Shown in pieces: positions 26,129-34,672 of a DNA stretch of 64,000 bases. The position numbers and the translations under genes are program-made. The stretch lies in the NCBI GenBank assembly GCA_963665195.1, contig OY762070.1, positions 1,054,001 to 1,118,000 on the forward strand, given 5' to 3'. This stretch comes from VXYL01 sp963665195 (lineage in GTDB: Bacteria > Pseudomonadota > Gammaproteobacteria > Pseudomonadales > Azotimanducaceae). Position 1 is the stretch's first letter. Each line of letters opens with the position of its first letter. The notes under the pieces were generated by a model. It saw only the letters and a program-made list of their open reading frames with translations, did not search any database and was not told the DNA's origin.

Positions 26129-26596
26129 ATGGATCGTGCCTCGCTGCAAACGCTCGGCGGGCGGCTCTTGCTGCTGGCCTGCCTCGTCTGGCTCGCGCTG
26201 GTGGTCGCGCCAGCCGCGTTCGCCGCCCTCGCGCCCGAGTGGGCTCTGGCGGGCGAGTTGGCCCGGTGGCTGCTGCATCCGATCTGCCACCAGCTCCCGG
26301 AGCGCAGCTTCGCCGTCGCCGGCGTACCGTTCGCCTCCTGCCACCGCTGCACCGGCCTGTACCTCGGCTTCACGCTCGGCGTCGCGCTGTGGCCGCACCT
26401 GCCGAGACTCGCCGCCAAGCTGGCTGCGCAGCCGCGGTGGGTGGCGGTCTTCATGGTGCCGCTGGCCGTCGACGTGCTGGTGGACAATACGCCCGCCTCG
26501 CGCTTCGCCACCGGCCTCCTTGCCGCGTTTCCTGCCGCGCTGCTGCCGCTCCTCGCCTTGGCGGAGCGCAACCGTTCAACCATCGGAGTGACCTAA
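26129..26596 (+). CDS. DUF2085 membrane protein
   Basis: A 155-residue inner-membrane protein with the DUF2085 signature: ICHQLPERSFAVAGVPFASC followed by HRCTGLYLGF. The conserved Cys/His cluster probably binds a metal or forms disulfides. About three to four transmembrane helices flank it (residues 8-30, 75-95, 105-125, 130-150). The biochemical role of the family is not established. The ATG at 26129 is preferred to an in-frame start at 26093 because it begins just before the first helix. The next gene starts 3 bp after its stop. Confidence 0.8.
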   Translation: MDRASLQTLGGRLLLLACLVWLALVVAPAAFAALAPEWALAGELARWLLHPICHQLPERSFAVAGVPFASCHRCTGLYLGFTLGVALWPHLPRLAAKLAAQPRWVAVFMVPLAVDVLVDNTPASRFATGLLAAFPAALLPLLALAERNRSTIGVT

Positions 26597-26599
26597 GCC

Positions 26600-27085
26600 A
26601 TGGACAACCCGAAAATCAAACCCGCCCTGATCGGAGGCATTGCCTTCGGCGTCATTTCGGCGCTGCCCTATCTCAGCGTGCTGAACGCACTTTGCTGTGC
26701 GCTGTTCATCGGCGCTGGGGTGCTCGCCACCTACCTTTACTTCAAGGAGCAGCCGCCATCCGCCAAGCGCCCCTACGGGGATGGGGCGCTCGTCGGTCTG
26801 CTGGCCGGCGTGTTCTGTGGCATCGCCGGAACACTGACCGGCGCCGTGCTGGCTGCGCTCGGCGTCGGAGCGGACCAAGCCGCGCAAGCGCTCGCGCAGC
26901 TTGACGCATCGGGCGTCGAGTTGCCGGACTGGATGCGCGGCATGATGGGTGGCGACGGCATGGCGCCAAGCATGTTCGCCTTCCTGCTAGTTCTCAACGT
27001 GGTTCTGGCCGGCATCTTCGCCACCATTGGCGGCCTCGTGGGCGTCGCCATCTTCCATCAGCGAGACGAGACGGCCGAAGACTAG
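26600..27085 (+). CDS. Small polytopic membrane protein
   Basis: A 161-residue protein with hydrophobic helices at about residues 9-28, 29-48, 62-88 and 122-150. A loop containing LPDWMRGMMGGDGMAP lies before the last helix. There is a Cys pair in NALCCALF. The family is not recognised with confidence; Gly-rich packing helices like these occur in small membrane proteins of unknown role. It starts 3 bp after the DUF2085 gene, which suggests coupled translation and a shared function in the membrane. Confidence 0.7.
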   Translation: MDNPKIKPALIGGIAFGVISALPYLSVLNALCCALFIGAGVLATYLYFKEQPPSAKRPYGDGALVGLLAGVFCGIAGTLTGAVLAALGVGADQAAQALAQLDASGVELPDWMRGMMGGDGMAPSMFAFLLVLNVVLAGIFATIGGLVGVAIFHQRDETAED

Positions 27086-27101
27086 GTAGAAGGCTAGGAA
27101 A

Positions 27102-27884
27102 GTGCGCATCGCTACCTGGAATGTGAACGGGCTGCGGGCGCGGCTGGACTTCATCCTGCACTGGCTGAAGAGCCGCGCCCCCGACGCCGTAGGGATGCAG
27201 GAACTCAAGGCGACCGACGAGGAGTTCCCGCACGAGCCGTTCAACGCACTCGGCTACGAGGTGGTGACCCACGGCGAGAAGGGCTGGAACGGCGTCGCGA
27301 TCGCTTCGCGCCATCCCATCGCCCTCGAGCAGAGCGGCCTGCCCGGTGCCGAAGATGCCGGCGCCCGCCTGATCCGCGCCCGCATCAAGGACCCGAGCGG
27401 GCCGCTCAGCTTCGCGACGGTCTACTGCCCGAACGGCAAGAACATCGACCATGCGGACTTCCCGCGCAAGCTCGCCTGGTACGACCGCCTGCGCGATTAC
27501 CTCGGCAGCATCGACTCCGCCGAGCCGTTCCTCCTCGGCGGCGACTTCAACATCGTCCCCGAGCCCATCGACTGCTGGCGCGGCGCAGAGGCGAACGGAA
27601 CGATCTTCTGCACCGACGAGGAGCGCAGCCGCCTTGCCGCCGTCCTCGACTGCGGCTTGACCGATCTCTACCGGCACAAGCACGCCGGTGGACAGGCATT
27701 CTCGTGGTGGGACTACCGCGGCGGCGCCTTCCACCGCGGCCTCGGCCTGCGCATCGACATGCTGCTCGGCACTCGGCCCGTAGCCGCCCGTGTTGCCGAC
27801 GTGGCGGTCGACCGCGAATACCGCAAGAAGCAGGACGGCCTGACGGCCTCGGATCACGCTCCCGTCTATGCCGACTTGACGTGA
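27102..27884 (+). CDS. xthA: Exodeoxyribonuclease III
   Basis: A 260-residue AP endonuclease/exonuclease III of full family length. It begins MRIATWNVNGLRARL, with the metal-binding Glu in GMQELKATD, the catalytic GGDFNIVPEPIDCW, the WWDYRGGAFHRGLGLRID segment and the terminal SDHAPVYADL carrying the catalytic Asp-His. It cleaves abasic sites and trims 3' ends in base-excision repair. The start is GTG, 16 bp after the membrane-protein gene. Its stop overlaps the next gene's GTG start by 4 bp. Confidence 0.93.
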   Translation: MRIATWNVNGLRARLDFILHWLKSRAPDAVGMQELKATDEEFPHEPFNALGYEVVTHGEKGWNGVAIASRHPIALEQSGLPGAEDAGARLIRARIKDPSGPLSFATVYCPNGKNIDHADFPRKLAWYDRLRDYLGSIDSAEPFLLGGDFNIVPEPIDCWRGAEANGTIFCTDEERSRLAAVLDCGLTDLYRHKHAGGQAFSWWDYRGGAFHRGLGLRIDMLLGTRPVAARVADVAVDREYRKKQDGLTASDHAPVYADLT

Positions 27885-28507
27885 CGGCGGACTCGCCGAC
27901 CGTACTGCTGCTCGTGCGGCATGGCGAGACGGTCTACAACCGGCAAGGGCTCTACCAGGGCCAAGACGACAGCCCGCTGACGGCCGAAGGCGAAGCGCAG
28001 GCGCGCCGCCTAGCGCCGCGCCTCCGCGAACTCGACACCTGCAGGGCGCTCTACTGCTCGGACCTGGGCCGCGCTGCCCACACGGCGGAACTGATCGCAG
28101 ATCCCGCGCACCACCACATCGTGCATCACCCCGGCCTCCGCGAACGCAGCTACGGCGCCTTCCAAGGCCTGTCGCGCACGGACATCCAAAGCCGCTACCC
28201 GGATGCCTGGGCGCAGCTGGCGAGCGGCGATCCGGACTACGCCCCGCCGGGCGGCGAAAGCGCCCGAGAACTGACGATGCGAACGACCACGGCCATGGAC
28301 GAGATCGCCGCCCGCCACCCCGGCGAGCGCGTGGTCGCCGTCGCCCACGGCGGCGTCATCACAGCCTTCGCAAGGCACGTGATGGGCATCCCGCACCCTG
28401 TGCCACGCCGCCTCGACATTCTGAACCTGAGCCTGAGCGCGTTCTACACGGCCGGGGAGCGCGGCTGGATGGTCCGGTTCCTGGGGGATGTGGGGCATCT
28501 AGCCTGA
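27881..28507 (+). CDS. Histidine phosphatase family protein
   Basis: A 208-residue phosphoglycerate-mutase-like phosphatase. The phosphohistidine motif is LLVRHGETVYN and the second catalytic His is in VVAVAHGGVITAF. The family segment LRERSYGAFQGLSRTDIQ and the acidic PPGGESARELTMR are also present. Such enzymes dephosphorylate small metabolites such as alpha-ribazole phosphate or sugar phosphates; the substrate here is unknown. The GTG start at 27881 overlaps the xthA stop (GTGA), so the two are translationally coupled. Confidence 0.88.
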   Translation: MTADSPTVLLLVRHGETVYNRQGLYQGQDDSPLTAEGEAQARRLAPRLRELDTCRALYCSDLGRAAHTAELIADPAHHHIVHHPGLRERSYGAFQGLSRTDIQSRYPDAWAQLASGDPDYAPPGGESARELTMRTTTAMDEIAARHPGERVVAVAHGGVITAFARHVMGIPHPVPRRLDILNLSLSAFYTAGERGWMVRFLGDVGHLA

Positions 28508-28570
28508 TCGACCATCGGATGAACCGGCATGTTAGGCTCTTCAATGGTCAATCGAAGGACGCTCTAGGCG

Positions 28571-29341
28571 ATGGCACTGGCCGCACCCGCAAGCAAGGCC
28601 AACGAACTGATCGAACGATTGCGATCCGCCGGCTGGGCGCGGGACGCAAACGAGTTCGAGCTGGCCGCAATCACCCGCGACGCAAGAGTGCTGCTGATGG
28701 GCGTGGACGCTGCTAGCGCCCACATGGTGCTCGGCGCCGTCGCGGCGGTTCGCGGCGACATTGAGCAGACGCGACACCACTATCGCATTGCGATGCAGCC
28801 GGGCGGCGGCGCGGACATTGCGAAACGGAACTACTCGGTAGCGCTAGCAAGGCTCGGCGAGCACGAAGACGCGCTGGCGGCAGCGGTGGAGTTGGTCGAA
28901 GCACACCCGAACGATGCCGCACTGCTCGGGCACGCGACCCAACAAGCCATGGAATCCGCGAATTTCGGGCAGGCGGCCAAGATGTGCCAGCAGTTCGACG
29001 AGCCAGATCAGCCGAACTCCTTGGCGGCGACCTTGCGACAGTTGGTCGCAGCGGTAGCCAAGGGGTCATTCACCGAAGAGGGCGTCCGTACACTCCTGCA
29101 CGGCGCCGCGCTCATCCAGCGCGAAGCTGGCCTGCCTACCGCGCGCATCGAACTCAGGGCGTACGATCAGGGCGATGCATTCCTCTACACCCGGCACCTT
29201 CATGCGACGCCCGCCACGGCAGCGGCACTCAACGGGCGTCTGGCGGACTTCGCAGCGGCTGCACCCGGCCTACTGGATGACCCGGGTTTGAAGTTCGTTG
29301 CGGCCTTTGGAGTCTCCGAGGGGAATGCCGGTAACGCCTAA
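28571..29341 (+). CDS. TPR-like protein, first gene of a pair with HEPN protein
   Basis: A 256-residue soluble protein without a recognised family. Residues 40-150 have a helical-repeat character: HYRIAMQPGGGADIAKRNYS and LGEHEDALAAAVELVEAHP look like two TPR-type hairpins. The C-terminal half is mixed and acidic. It overlaps the HEPN gene downstream by 17 bp, the arrangement usual for two-component toxin-antitoxin modules, so it could be the antitoxin or sensor. The sequence is visibly less GC-rich than the housekeeping genes around it, suggesting transfer. Confidence 0.65.
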   Translation: MALAAPASKANELIERLRSAGWARDANEFELAAITRDARVLLMGVDAASAHMVLGAVAAVRGDIEQTRHHYRIAMQPGGGADIAKRNYSVALARLGEHEDALAAAVELVEAHPNDAALLGHATQQAMESANFGQAAKMCQQFDEPDQPNSLAATLRQLVAAVAKGSFTEEGVRTLLHGAALIQREAGLPTARIELRAYDQGDAFLYTRHLHATPATAAALNGRLADFAAAAPGLLDDPGLKFVAAFGVSEGNAGNA

Positions 29342-29696
29342 GCAACTCATGTCCGCCGCCGAGACGGACCTCGCAGGCGGCAACCACGAGACGGACTGGC
29401 GCAGCGTTGCGAGCCGTGCGTACTACGCCGCCTATCATGGCTGTCGGGAGGTCGCGGAGCATGCCAAGCTCGATGTCAGTCAGATGGGTAGCGTCCATGC
29501 GGCGCTTTCCGACGCCTTGGTCGCACCTAGCAACCCTACCGCGCTCAGATCGCTGGGTTTCATGCTCACCCAGCCGCGAAGGTGGCGCGTGGACGCGGAC
29601 TACCGGATCGACCTGCCCTTTACGAAGGCGGAAGCCGCGTTGTCCGTGGAGACCTGCAAACAGATCTTAGACAAGGCCGCCGCCATCTCGGCGTAG
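29325..29696 (+). CDS. HEPN-domain-like protein, possible RNase toxin
   Basis: A 123-residue protein. Residues 25-46 resemble the HEPN helix: VASRAYYAAYHGCREVAEH. It contains both R31-x6-H38 and R41-x4-H46; R-x4-6-H is the metal-independent RNase motif of catalytic HEPN proteins. A later segment (LPFTKAEAALSVETCKQIL) fits the last HEPN helix. The ATG at 29325 lies inside the end of the upstream gene, giving a 17-bp overlap. If catalytic, it would cleave RNA when released from its partner; this is inference from motif and context. Confidence 0.65.
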   Translation: MPVTPKQLMSAAETDLAGGNHETDWRSVASRAYYAAYHGCREVAEHAKLDVSQMGSVHAALSDALVAPSNPTALRSLGFMLTQPRRWRVDADYRIDLPFTKAEAALSVETCKQILDKAAAISA

Positions 29697-29720
29697 GACA
29701 CCCTCTACGATCTCGGCCAG

Positions 29721-31658
29721 CTAATCTCCGCAATGCTCCGCCGGCGGCAGGTCCAGCGCCGGGTTGCGGTCGAAGAAGCCGACCGGCTGCAACGTGAAGC
29801 CGCAGTACTCCACCGGCATCACGGGCCAGTCTTCCGGGCGCGGCAGGTGGGTGGAACCGACGGTGTGCCAGAGCACCACATCCGTGTTCTCGATGCTGCG
29901 GTCGCCCTGCGTCCACTGCGGCAGGCCGGCGCCGGGGCCGAGGTTCGGGTGGTCGCCGGCGGCGCAGAGGCGGTCCTCCTCGAACGGCGTCACCCACAGG
30001 TTGTAGCGGGCGAATCCCGCGCGGCGGGCAACCTGCGAGTCCGGGGCCGCCATCAGCGCTGGCGTCGCACCGGGCGCGAGGCGATAGGCAACGGCGGCGC
30101 CGAGGCGGTTGAGGCTGCCGGGGTTGACCACCTTCCAGCATCGAGAGTGGGCAGAGTCCACATGGCGCTTCGCCTCGCTCTCGCGGCCGAGGAGCGTCGC
30201 CCGGGCGCGGAACGCCGTGCCGTCGGGATTGTCAGGCGTCACGGGGAGAGCTTCGGTTTCGACTTCGTAGACGCTGTTCGGCCCGCCGTCGAGCGCGAAG
30301 TCGAGGCGGAAGCAGAACAGGTGCTGGTGGACGGGCGAGGCGAGATTCGGGGCGACCAGCGGCGCGAACTCGGCGCGCTCTTCGCCGTCTCGAACCGCCG
30401 ACACGCCGACGATGCCGGTGAGCTTCACCTCCATCTGGATCGTGCCGTCGAGATACAGATACCAGTAGAAGCCGTACTCGTAGTTGCCGACGGTGTGGAA
30501 GCTGCTCACCACCAGGCGCCGGGAGCGGCGCACCTCGGTGGTCTGCGAATGCCCGTCGTGGTGCTTCCAGAGGATGCCGTAGTCCTCCTCGTGCAGGCAG
30601 ATGGCGTTCTCGATCAGCCGCGGCGAGCCGTCCGGCTTCACCGCCACATGGTCCAGATAGCGGATTTCTCCTACGCAGTCGCAGCCGAGCGCCAGCGAGT
30701 TCGCGCAGTTGCCGATGCTCGCCTCGCCGGCGTCGAGCACATGCTTCCAGCCGTGCATCGGATCCGTGTCGCCATAGGGCACCACCATGTCCGACAGTGC
30801 GGCGCGATGCAGGATCGGGCGCAGCGCGTCGCCGTCCTGGTAGCCCAGTTCGTGCAGCACGAGGCCGTTGATCGGATGCATCGTGACACGGAAGCGCCAG
30901 CCCTGCCAGGCGATGGCGTTGCCGTCGACGCTGAAGCCAACGCCTTCCGGCTGCGCGATCTGAAGCGGCTTGAGCGGCGGGCGCAGCTTCGGCTGGCTCG
31001 CGGCATCGTAGCGGCCGGGCTCCGGCGGCAGCGGCACGACGCCGTGGTCCTCCAGATGCGCCACTATGCCGGCCGTCAGATCGACATGCGCGATCAGTCC
31101 CTGCACCGGCCGCGCGTAGCCGTTGTCCGTCTTGTCCTCGCGCACGAAGGCGATGGCCCGATGCGCCCGGTGCCCGGCGGGAATGCTCGGATGCTGGTAG
31201 CCCCCCGCAGGCCACGGGTCGATCTGCACATGCTCGAAGTCCTCGATGCCGCGCTTGCGCATTGCCGCCTGCCAGCCGGCGTCTTCCTTGGTGATGCGCA
31301 CGGCCGCCACCACGTCCGCGAAGCCGATGGGCGCATGGCCGGTCTCGATCCGCGAGACTTCGACCGTTCCGGCGGCGAGGTCCGCGGTGGCGTCGAAACC
31401 GCCATCCGGCGCTTCGCCATCCCGCGGCTCGGGGTAGTCGTAGCCCAGAAAGCGCACCTTGCGGGGCGGCGCCGGACCACGCGCTGCCGCGAAGGCAATC
31501 AAGGCATCCTTCGGCGGCTCGACCAGCGCCACCGAGCAGAAACCCGCTCGCTCGCCCACATGCGGTTTGACGAGCCCGGCGGCGTCCGCGACCTCCTGTT
31601 CGGAGAGCGCCTCGAGCGGGTGGACGGCAACGGGAAGAATCTCGGCGGCTTCGGCCAT
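29721..31658 (-). CDS. Primary-amine oxidase (copper amine oxidase, TPQ type)
   Basis: A 645-residue copper amine oxidase. The topaquinone precursor is Tyr393 in TVGNYEYGFYW. Copper ligands are in SPVHQHLFCFRLD and LWHTVGSTHLPRPEDWPVMP. The catalytic-base region is YGDTDPMHGWKHVLDAGE. It deaminates primary amines to aldehydes with release of H2O2 and ammonia. No signal peptide is seen, so it is probably cytosolic, unlike the periplasmic E. coli TynA. It follows the SLC13 transporter gene on the same strand after an 83-bp gap. Confidence 0.93.
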   Translation of the reverse strand: MAEAAEILPVAVHPLEALSEQEVADAAGLVKPHVGERAGFCSVALVEPPKDALIAFAAARGPAPPRKVRFLGYDYPEPRDGEAPDGGFDATADLAAGTVEVSRIETGHAPIGFADVVAAVRITKEDAGWQAAMRKRGIEDFEHVQIDPWPAGGYQHPSIPAGHRAHRAIAFVREDKTDNGYARPVQGLIAHVDLTAGIVAHLEDHGVVPLPPEPGRYDAASQPKLRPPLKPLQIAQPEGVGFSVDGNAIAWQGWRFRVTMHPINGLVLHELGYQDGDALRPILHRAALSDMVVPYGDTDPMHGWKHVLDAGEASIGNCANSLALGCDCVGEIRYLDHVAVKPDGSPRLIENAICLHEEDYGILWKHHDGHSQTTEVRRSRRLVVSSFHTVGNYEYGFYWYLYLDGTIQMEVKLTGIVGVSAVRDGEERAEFAPLVAPNLASPVHQHLFCFRLDFALDGGPNSVYEVETEALPVTPDNPDGTAFRARATLLGRESEAKRHVDSAHSRCWKVVNPGSLNRLGAAVAYRLAPGATPALMAAPDSQVARRAGFARYNLWVTPFEEDRLCAAGDHPNLGPGAGLPQWTQGDRSIENTDVVLWHTVGSTHLPRPEDWPVMPVEYCGFTLQPVGFFDRNPALDLPPAEHCGD

Positions 31659-31741
31659 GGCGTACTCGAAGGACTTCCAGAAGCCCGTAGTGTGTGCCGG
31701 TTGCTACGGGCCATGCAAGCGCCCGGCCGTACACCCGCCGC

Positions 31742-33541
31742 TCAGAAGTAGAGCGCGGCGAGAGTCGCCGTCAGCGCCGCCCACATGAGCAGCGTCAACG
31801 GCGTCCCCACCCACACGAACTCCCGGAACTTGTAGCCGCCCGCATTCATCACCAGCAGGTTGGTCTTGTAGGCCATGGGCGTTGCGAAGCTCATGTTCGC
31901 GCCGAACAGCACCGCCAGCACGAACGGTTCCGGCGGCAATCCGAGGCGACTCGCGATGCCGATGGCGATCGGCGTGCCGATGACCGCGGCGGCATTGTTC
32001 GATACGACGTTCGTGAGCACGGCGAGCAGCATCATCAGGGCGCCGATCAACACCGTCGGCGATGCGCCCTGCGTCAGGAACACGAACACCTCGGTGAGGT
32101 AGGCCGTGGCGCCCGTGGCGAGGAGCGCATGGCCAAGCGCCAAGCTGCCCACCACCACGAAGAACACCGCCGGACTGATCGCCCGGATGGCTACCCCGAC
32201 GCGCATGCACCTGGTCACCATCATCAGCAGCGCACCGAGCGACGCGCTGACGGCGATGTGCAGCACCCCGGTAGCCGCCAGCACGATGACGCCGACCAGG
32301 ATGCCGAGCGCCAACGGCGCCTTGGCCGTGCGCGGCAGTTCCATCGTCGCATCGAGAACCGAGAACTCGGGGTTGCGCTTCAGGCGCCTGATTTCTGCGG
32401 GGGGGCCATGCACGAGCAGCACGTCGCCCTGCCGGAGCGCCACGTCGTCGATCTCTTCGTAGGGCGACCAGATGTCCCGGCCACGGCGATGCAGGGCCAC
32501 CACGTCCACACGGTAGTCGCGCAGGAACGAGGACGACTTCAGGTTGGCGCGGTCCAGCGCCGAACCCCACACCACGGCCACCTCGGCCAGCGCCAACTCG
32601 CCGTGCGGCACCTCTTGCGGCGCGCCATCGCCGCGATGCAGCGTCGCCTTCATCGCCTGCGCGAAAGCCGTCAGATTGGCGGACGTGTCGCGCAGGCGCA
32701 GGCGGTCGCCCGCCTCAAGCAGCTCGTGGGGCCCGGCGTAGATCGTCCGATCGCCGCGCCGGATGCGCACGATGCGCATGTCGCCGCCGACCTGCGCCTC
32801 GGCCTCGGCGACAGTGCGGCCCACCACGGTACTGGCTTCGGTCAGCCCCACCAGCGCATGGAAGCGTCGCGTGGACGAGGCTTCGAGCTCGATGGGACGG
32901 GCCGGCAGCATCCGCGGCGCAACCAGCCATAGGTAGAGGATGGCGACGCCGCCCGCCATGACCGCAGGCAGCGCGAAGTCGAACATGCCGAAGCGTTCGA
33001 GGCCGGCATCGTGGGCCACGGCGACCACCAAGAGGTTCGTCGACGTGCCGATGGTGGTCGCCATGCCGCCGACCAGCGTCGCGAATCCCATCGGCATCAG
33101 CACCCGCGTCGCCGGCGCCTCGGCGCGCAGGCAGGCACCGATGAGAATCGGCAGCAGCAGCACGACGATGGGGGTGTTGTTGACGAAGGCGGACAGCACG
33201 GCGCCGACCAACAGCGTCGCCAAGAGCGACAGCGACGGCGCCCGCGCCCAGGCGCGGCCGAGCAGCCGACCCACCGGCTCCAGGGCACCGGTGACCACGA
33301 TCCCCTGGCCCACCACCATCAAGGCGGACACGGCGATCAGCGCCTCGTGGCCGAAGCCGAAGAAGAAGTCCGCCGGCTCAATGCCCTCGTACGGGAACAA
33401 GGAGAAGCCGACGGCCATGACCACCAGCAGGCCGAGGCTGGTCAGCTCCAGCCGATACTTGTCCTTGCTGAAGAGATAAAGCGCCACGACCGTCAGCAGC
33501 AGCGAGGCGATCGCATGGGCATTGGGCGCGTCCGGGAACAT
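31742..33541 (-). CDS. SLC13-family permease with TrkA-C (RCK_C) domains
   Basis: A 599-residue inner-membrane transporter of the divalent-anion/Na+ symporter superfamily. Hydrophobic helices fill residues 8-185 and 395-599. Between them are two soluble TrkA_C-like domains (about 205-290 and 300-380; for example GRTVAEAEAQVGGDMRIVRI and DDVALRQGDVLLVHGPP). The two SNT/NNT hairpin motifs are VNNTPIVVLLLP and SNNAAAVIGTP. Such proteins move sulfate, dicarboxylates or similar anions; the substrate is not readable. It lies upstream of the amine oxidase gene. Confidence 0.88.
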   Translation of the reverse strand: MFPDAPNAHAIASLLLTVVALYLFSKDKYRLELTSLGLLVVMAVGFSLFPYEGIEPADFFFGFGHEALIAVSALMVVGQGIVVTGALEPVGRLLGRAWARAPSLSLLATLLVGAVLSAFVNNTPIVVLLLPILIGACLRAEAPATRVLMPMGFATLVGGMATTIGTSTNLLVVAVAHDAGLERFGMFDFALPAVMAGGVAILYLWLVAPRMLPARPIELEASSTRRFHALVGLTEASTVVGRTVAEAEAQVGGDMRIVRIRRGDRTIYAGPHELLEAGDRLRLRDTSANLTAFAQAMKATLHRGDGAPQEVPHGELALAEVAVVWGSALDRANLKSSSFLRDYRVDVVALHRRGRDIWSPYEEIDDVALRQGDVLLVHGPPAEIRRLKRNPEFSVLDATMELPRTAKAPLALGILVGVIVLAATGVLHIAVSASLGALLMMVTRCMRVGVAIRAISPAVFFVVVGSLALGHALLATGATAYLTEVFVFLTQGASPTVLIGALMMLLAVLTNVVSNNAAAVIGTPIAIGIASRLGLPPEPFVLAVLFGANMSFATPMAYKTNLLVMNAGGYKFREFVWVGTPLTLLMWAALTATLAALYF

Positions 33542-33553
33542 GCGGGTTCCGGC

Positions 33554-34483
33554 CTAGGTGCCGTTCAACGCGCTCACCCGCGGCAGCACTTCGTCGATCA
33601 TGCGCCGGGTCTGGGCGATCATGTCGTCCGTCCCGTGGGCGATCGGCCGCAGGATGAACTTGTGGGCGCCGGCTCCGCGGAAGCCGTTCAAGAGCGCCAT
33701 GATCTCGTCCGCGCCGCCCACCGCGGTGTACGCGTCGGGTGCCTTGCCGAGCAGTCGCGTCATCCCCGCGAGGTGGCGCTGCATGATCGGCTCGTCCGGG
33801 CTGCCGAAGCGGAAGCCGAAACCGGCGCCGTAGTGGTCCTCGTCGATGCTGCGGCCGAACTCCGCCGCCTTGGCCTTGATCGCCCGAACCACCGGCCCGA
33901 CCTTGTCCGCGGACTCGATGCCGGCCTGCCAGCCCGTGCCCCAGCGCGCGGTACGTTCGATGGCCTTCGGCGCGGAGCCGCCCACCCACAACGGCAGCGG
34001 CTGCTGCACGGGCTTCGGAGCGATGCTCGCGTGGTCCAGGCGGAAGAACTCGCCGTCGAGGCACACATCGTCTTCGCGCCACAGGCGGCTGAGAATCTCC
34101 AGCGCCTCGTCCATGCGCCTGCCGCGCCGGGCGGTGGGCCTGCCGGTGGCGGCGTAGTCCCGAGACCGGCTGCTGCCGAGCCCGAAGGCGGGCAGCAGCC
34201 GGCCTTCCGAGAGCACGTCGATGGTGGCGCACTGCTTGGCCGTCAGCACCGGATCCCTGAGGCCAAGGCTCGCCACGTTCATGCCGAACTTGATGCGCTT
34301 GGTCGCGCCGGCGAGCGCCGCCATGACGCTCATGCACTCGAGGTTGCCGTCCTTCGAGATGAGCCGATCCGACTGCCAGATGGAGTCGACGCCGCCCTGT
34401 TCGCAAACATCCACCCAGCGCCAGAAGCCGTGCGCGTCGTCGAAGGCGAAGCTGGCGATGCCGATGCCGGCGCTGATCGTCAT
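33554..34483 (-). CDS. LLM class flavin-dependent oxidoreductase
   Basis: A 309-residue luciferase-like protein, the fourth such gene in the window. Visible are WQSDRLISKDGNLECMSVMA, IKFGMNVASLGLRDPVLTAKQ, EGRLLPAFGLGSSRSRDY and PLPLWVGGSAPKAIERTAR. It is shorter than the others and belongs to a different subgroup. Cofactor (FMN or F420) and substrate are unknown. The ATG at 34483 begins the first barrel strand. It sits 12 bp upstream of the SLC13 gene on the same strand, so it may head a transcript of oxidoreductase, transporter and amine oxidase. Confidence 0.85.
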   Translation of the reverse strand: MTISAGIGIASFAFDDAHGFWRWVDVCEQGGVDSIWQSDRLISKDGNLECMSVMAALAGATKRIKFGMNVASLGLRDPVLTAKQCATIDVLSEGRLLPAFGLGSSRSRDYAATGRPTARRGRRMDEALEILSRLWREDDVCLDGEFFRLDHASIAPKPVQQPLPLWVGGSAPKAIERTARWGTGWQAGIESADKVGPVVRAIKAKAAEFGRSIDEDHYGAGFGFRFGSPDEPIMQRHLAGMTRLLGKAPDAYTAVGGADEIMALLNGFRGAGAHKFILRPIAHGTDDMIAQTRRMIDEVLPRVSALNGT

Positions 34484-34633
34484 GTGGCGGCTCCCGTTTG
34501 GCTGAGCGGCAAGTGTATGGGCGGTTGCCGCCGAACGCGACCGGCAAGCCTAGGGTCGGTGTCGCGCGCGACTGCGCACGGGCCATGCTCGAAACCTGGC
34601 AAGACGACCAGGCCGTGGCGCACGCATCTGTGC

Positions 34634-34639
34634 TATGGT
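34634..34639 (+). promoter_or_regulatory. Candidate extended -10 element for the Hsp70-like gene
   Basis: TGCTATGGT has the TGn extension and a TATGGT hexamer 33 bp before the ATG at 34673. The element lies at the start of the lower-GC block. Confidence 0.25.
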
Positions 34640-34672
34640 CCGCCTCGTTCACCAACTCTTGGACTCTTTGAC

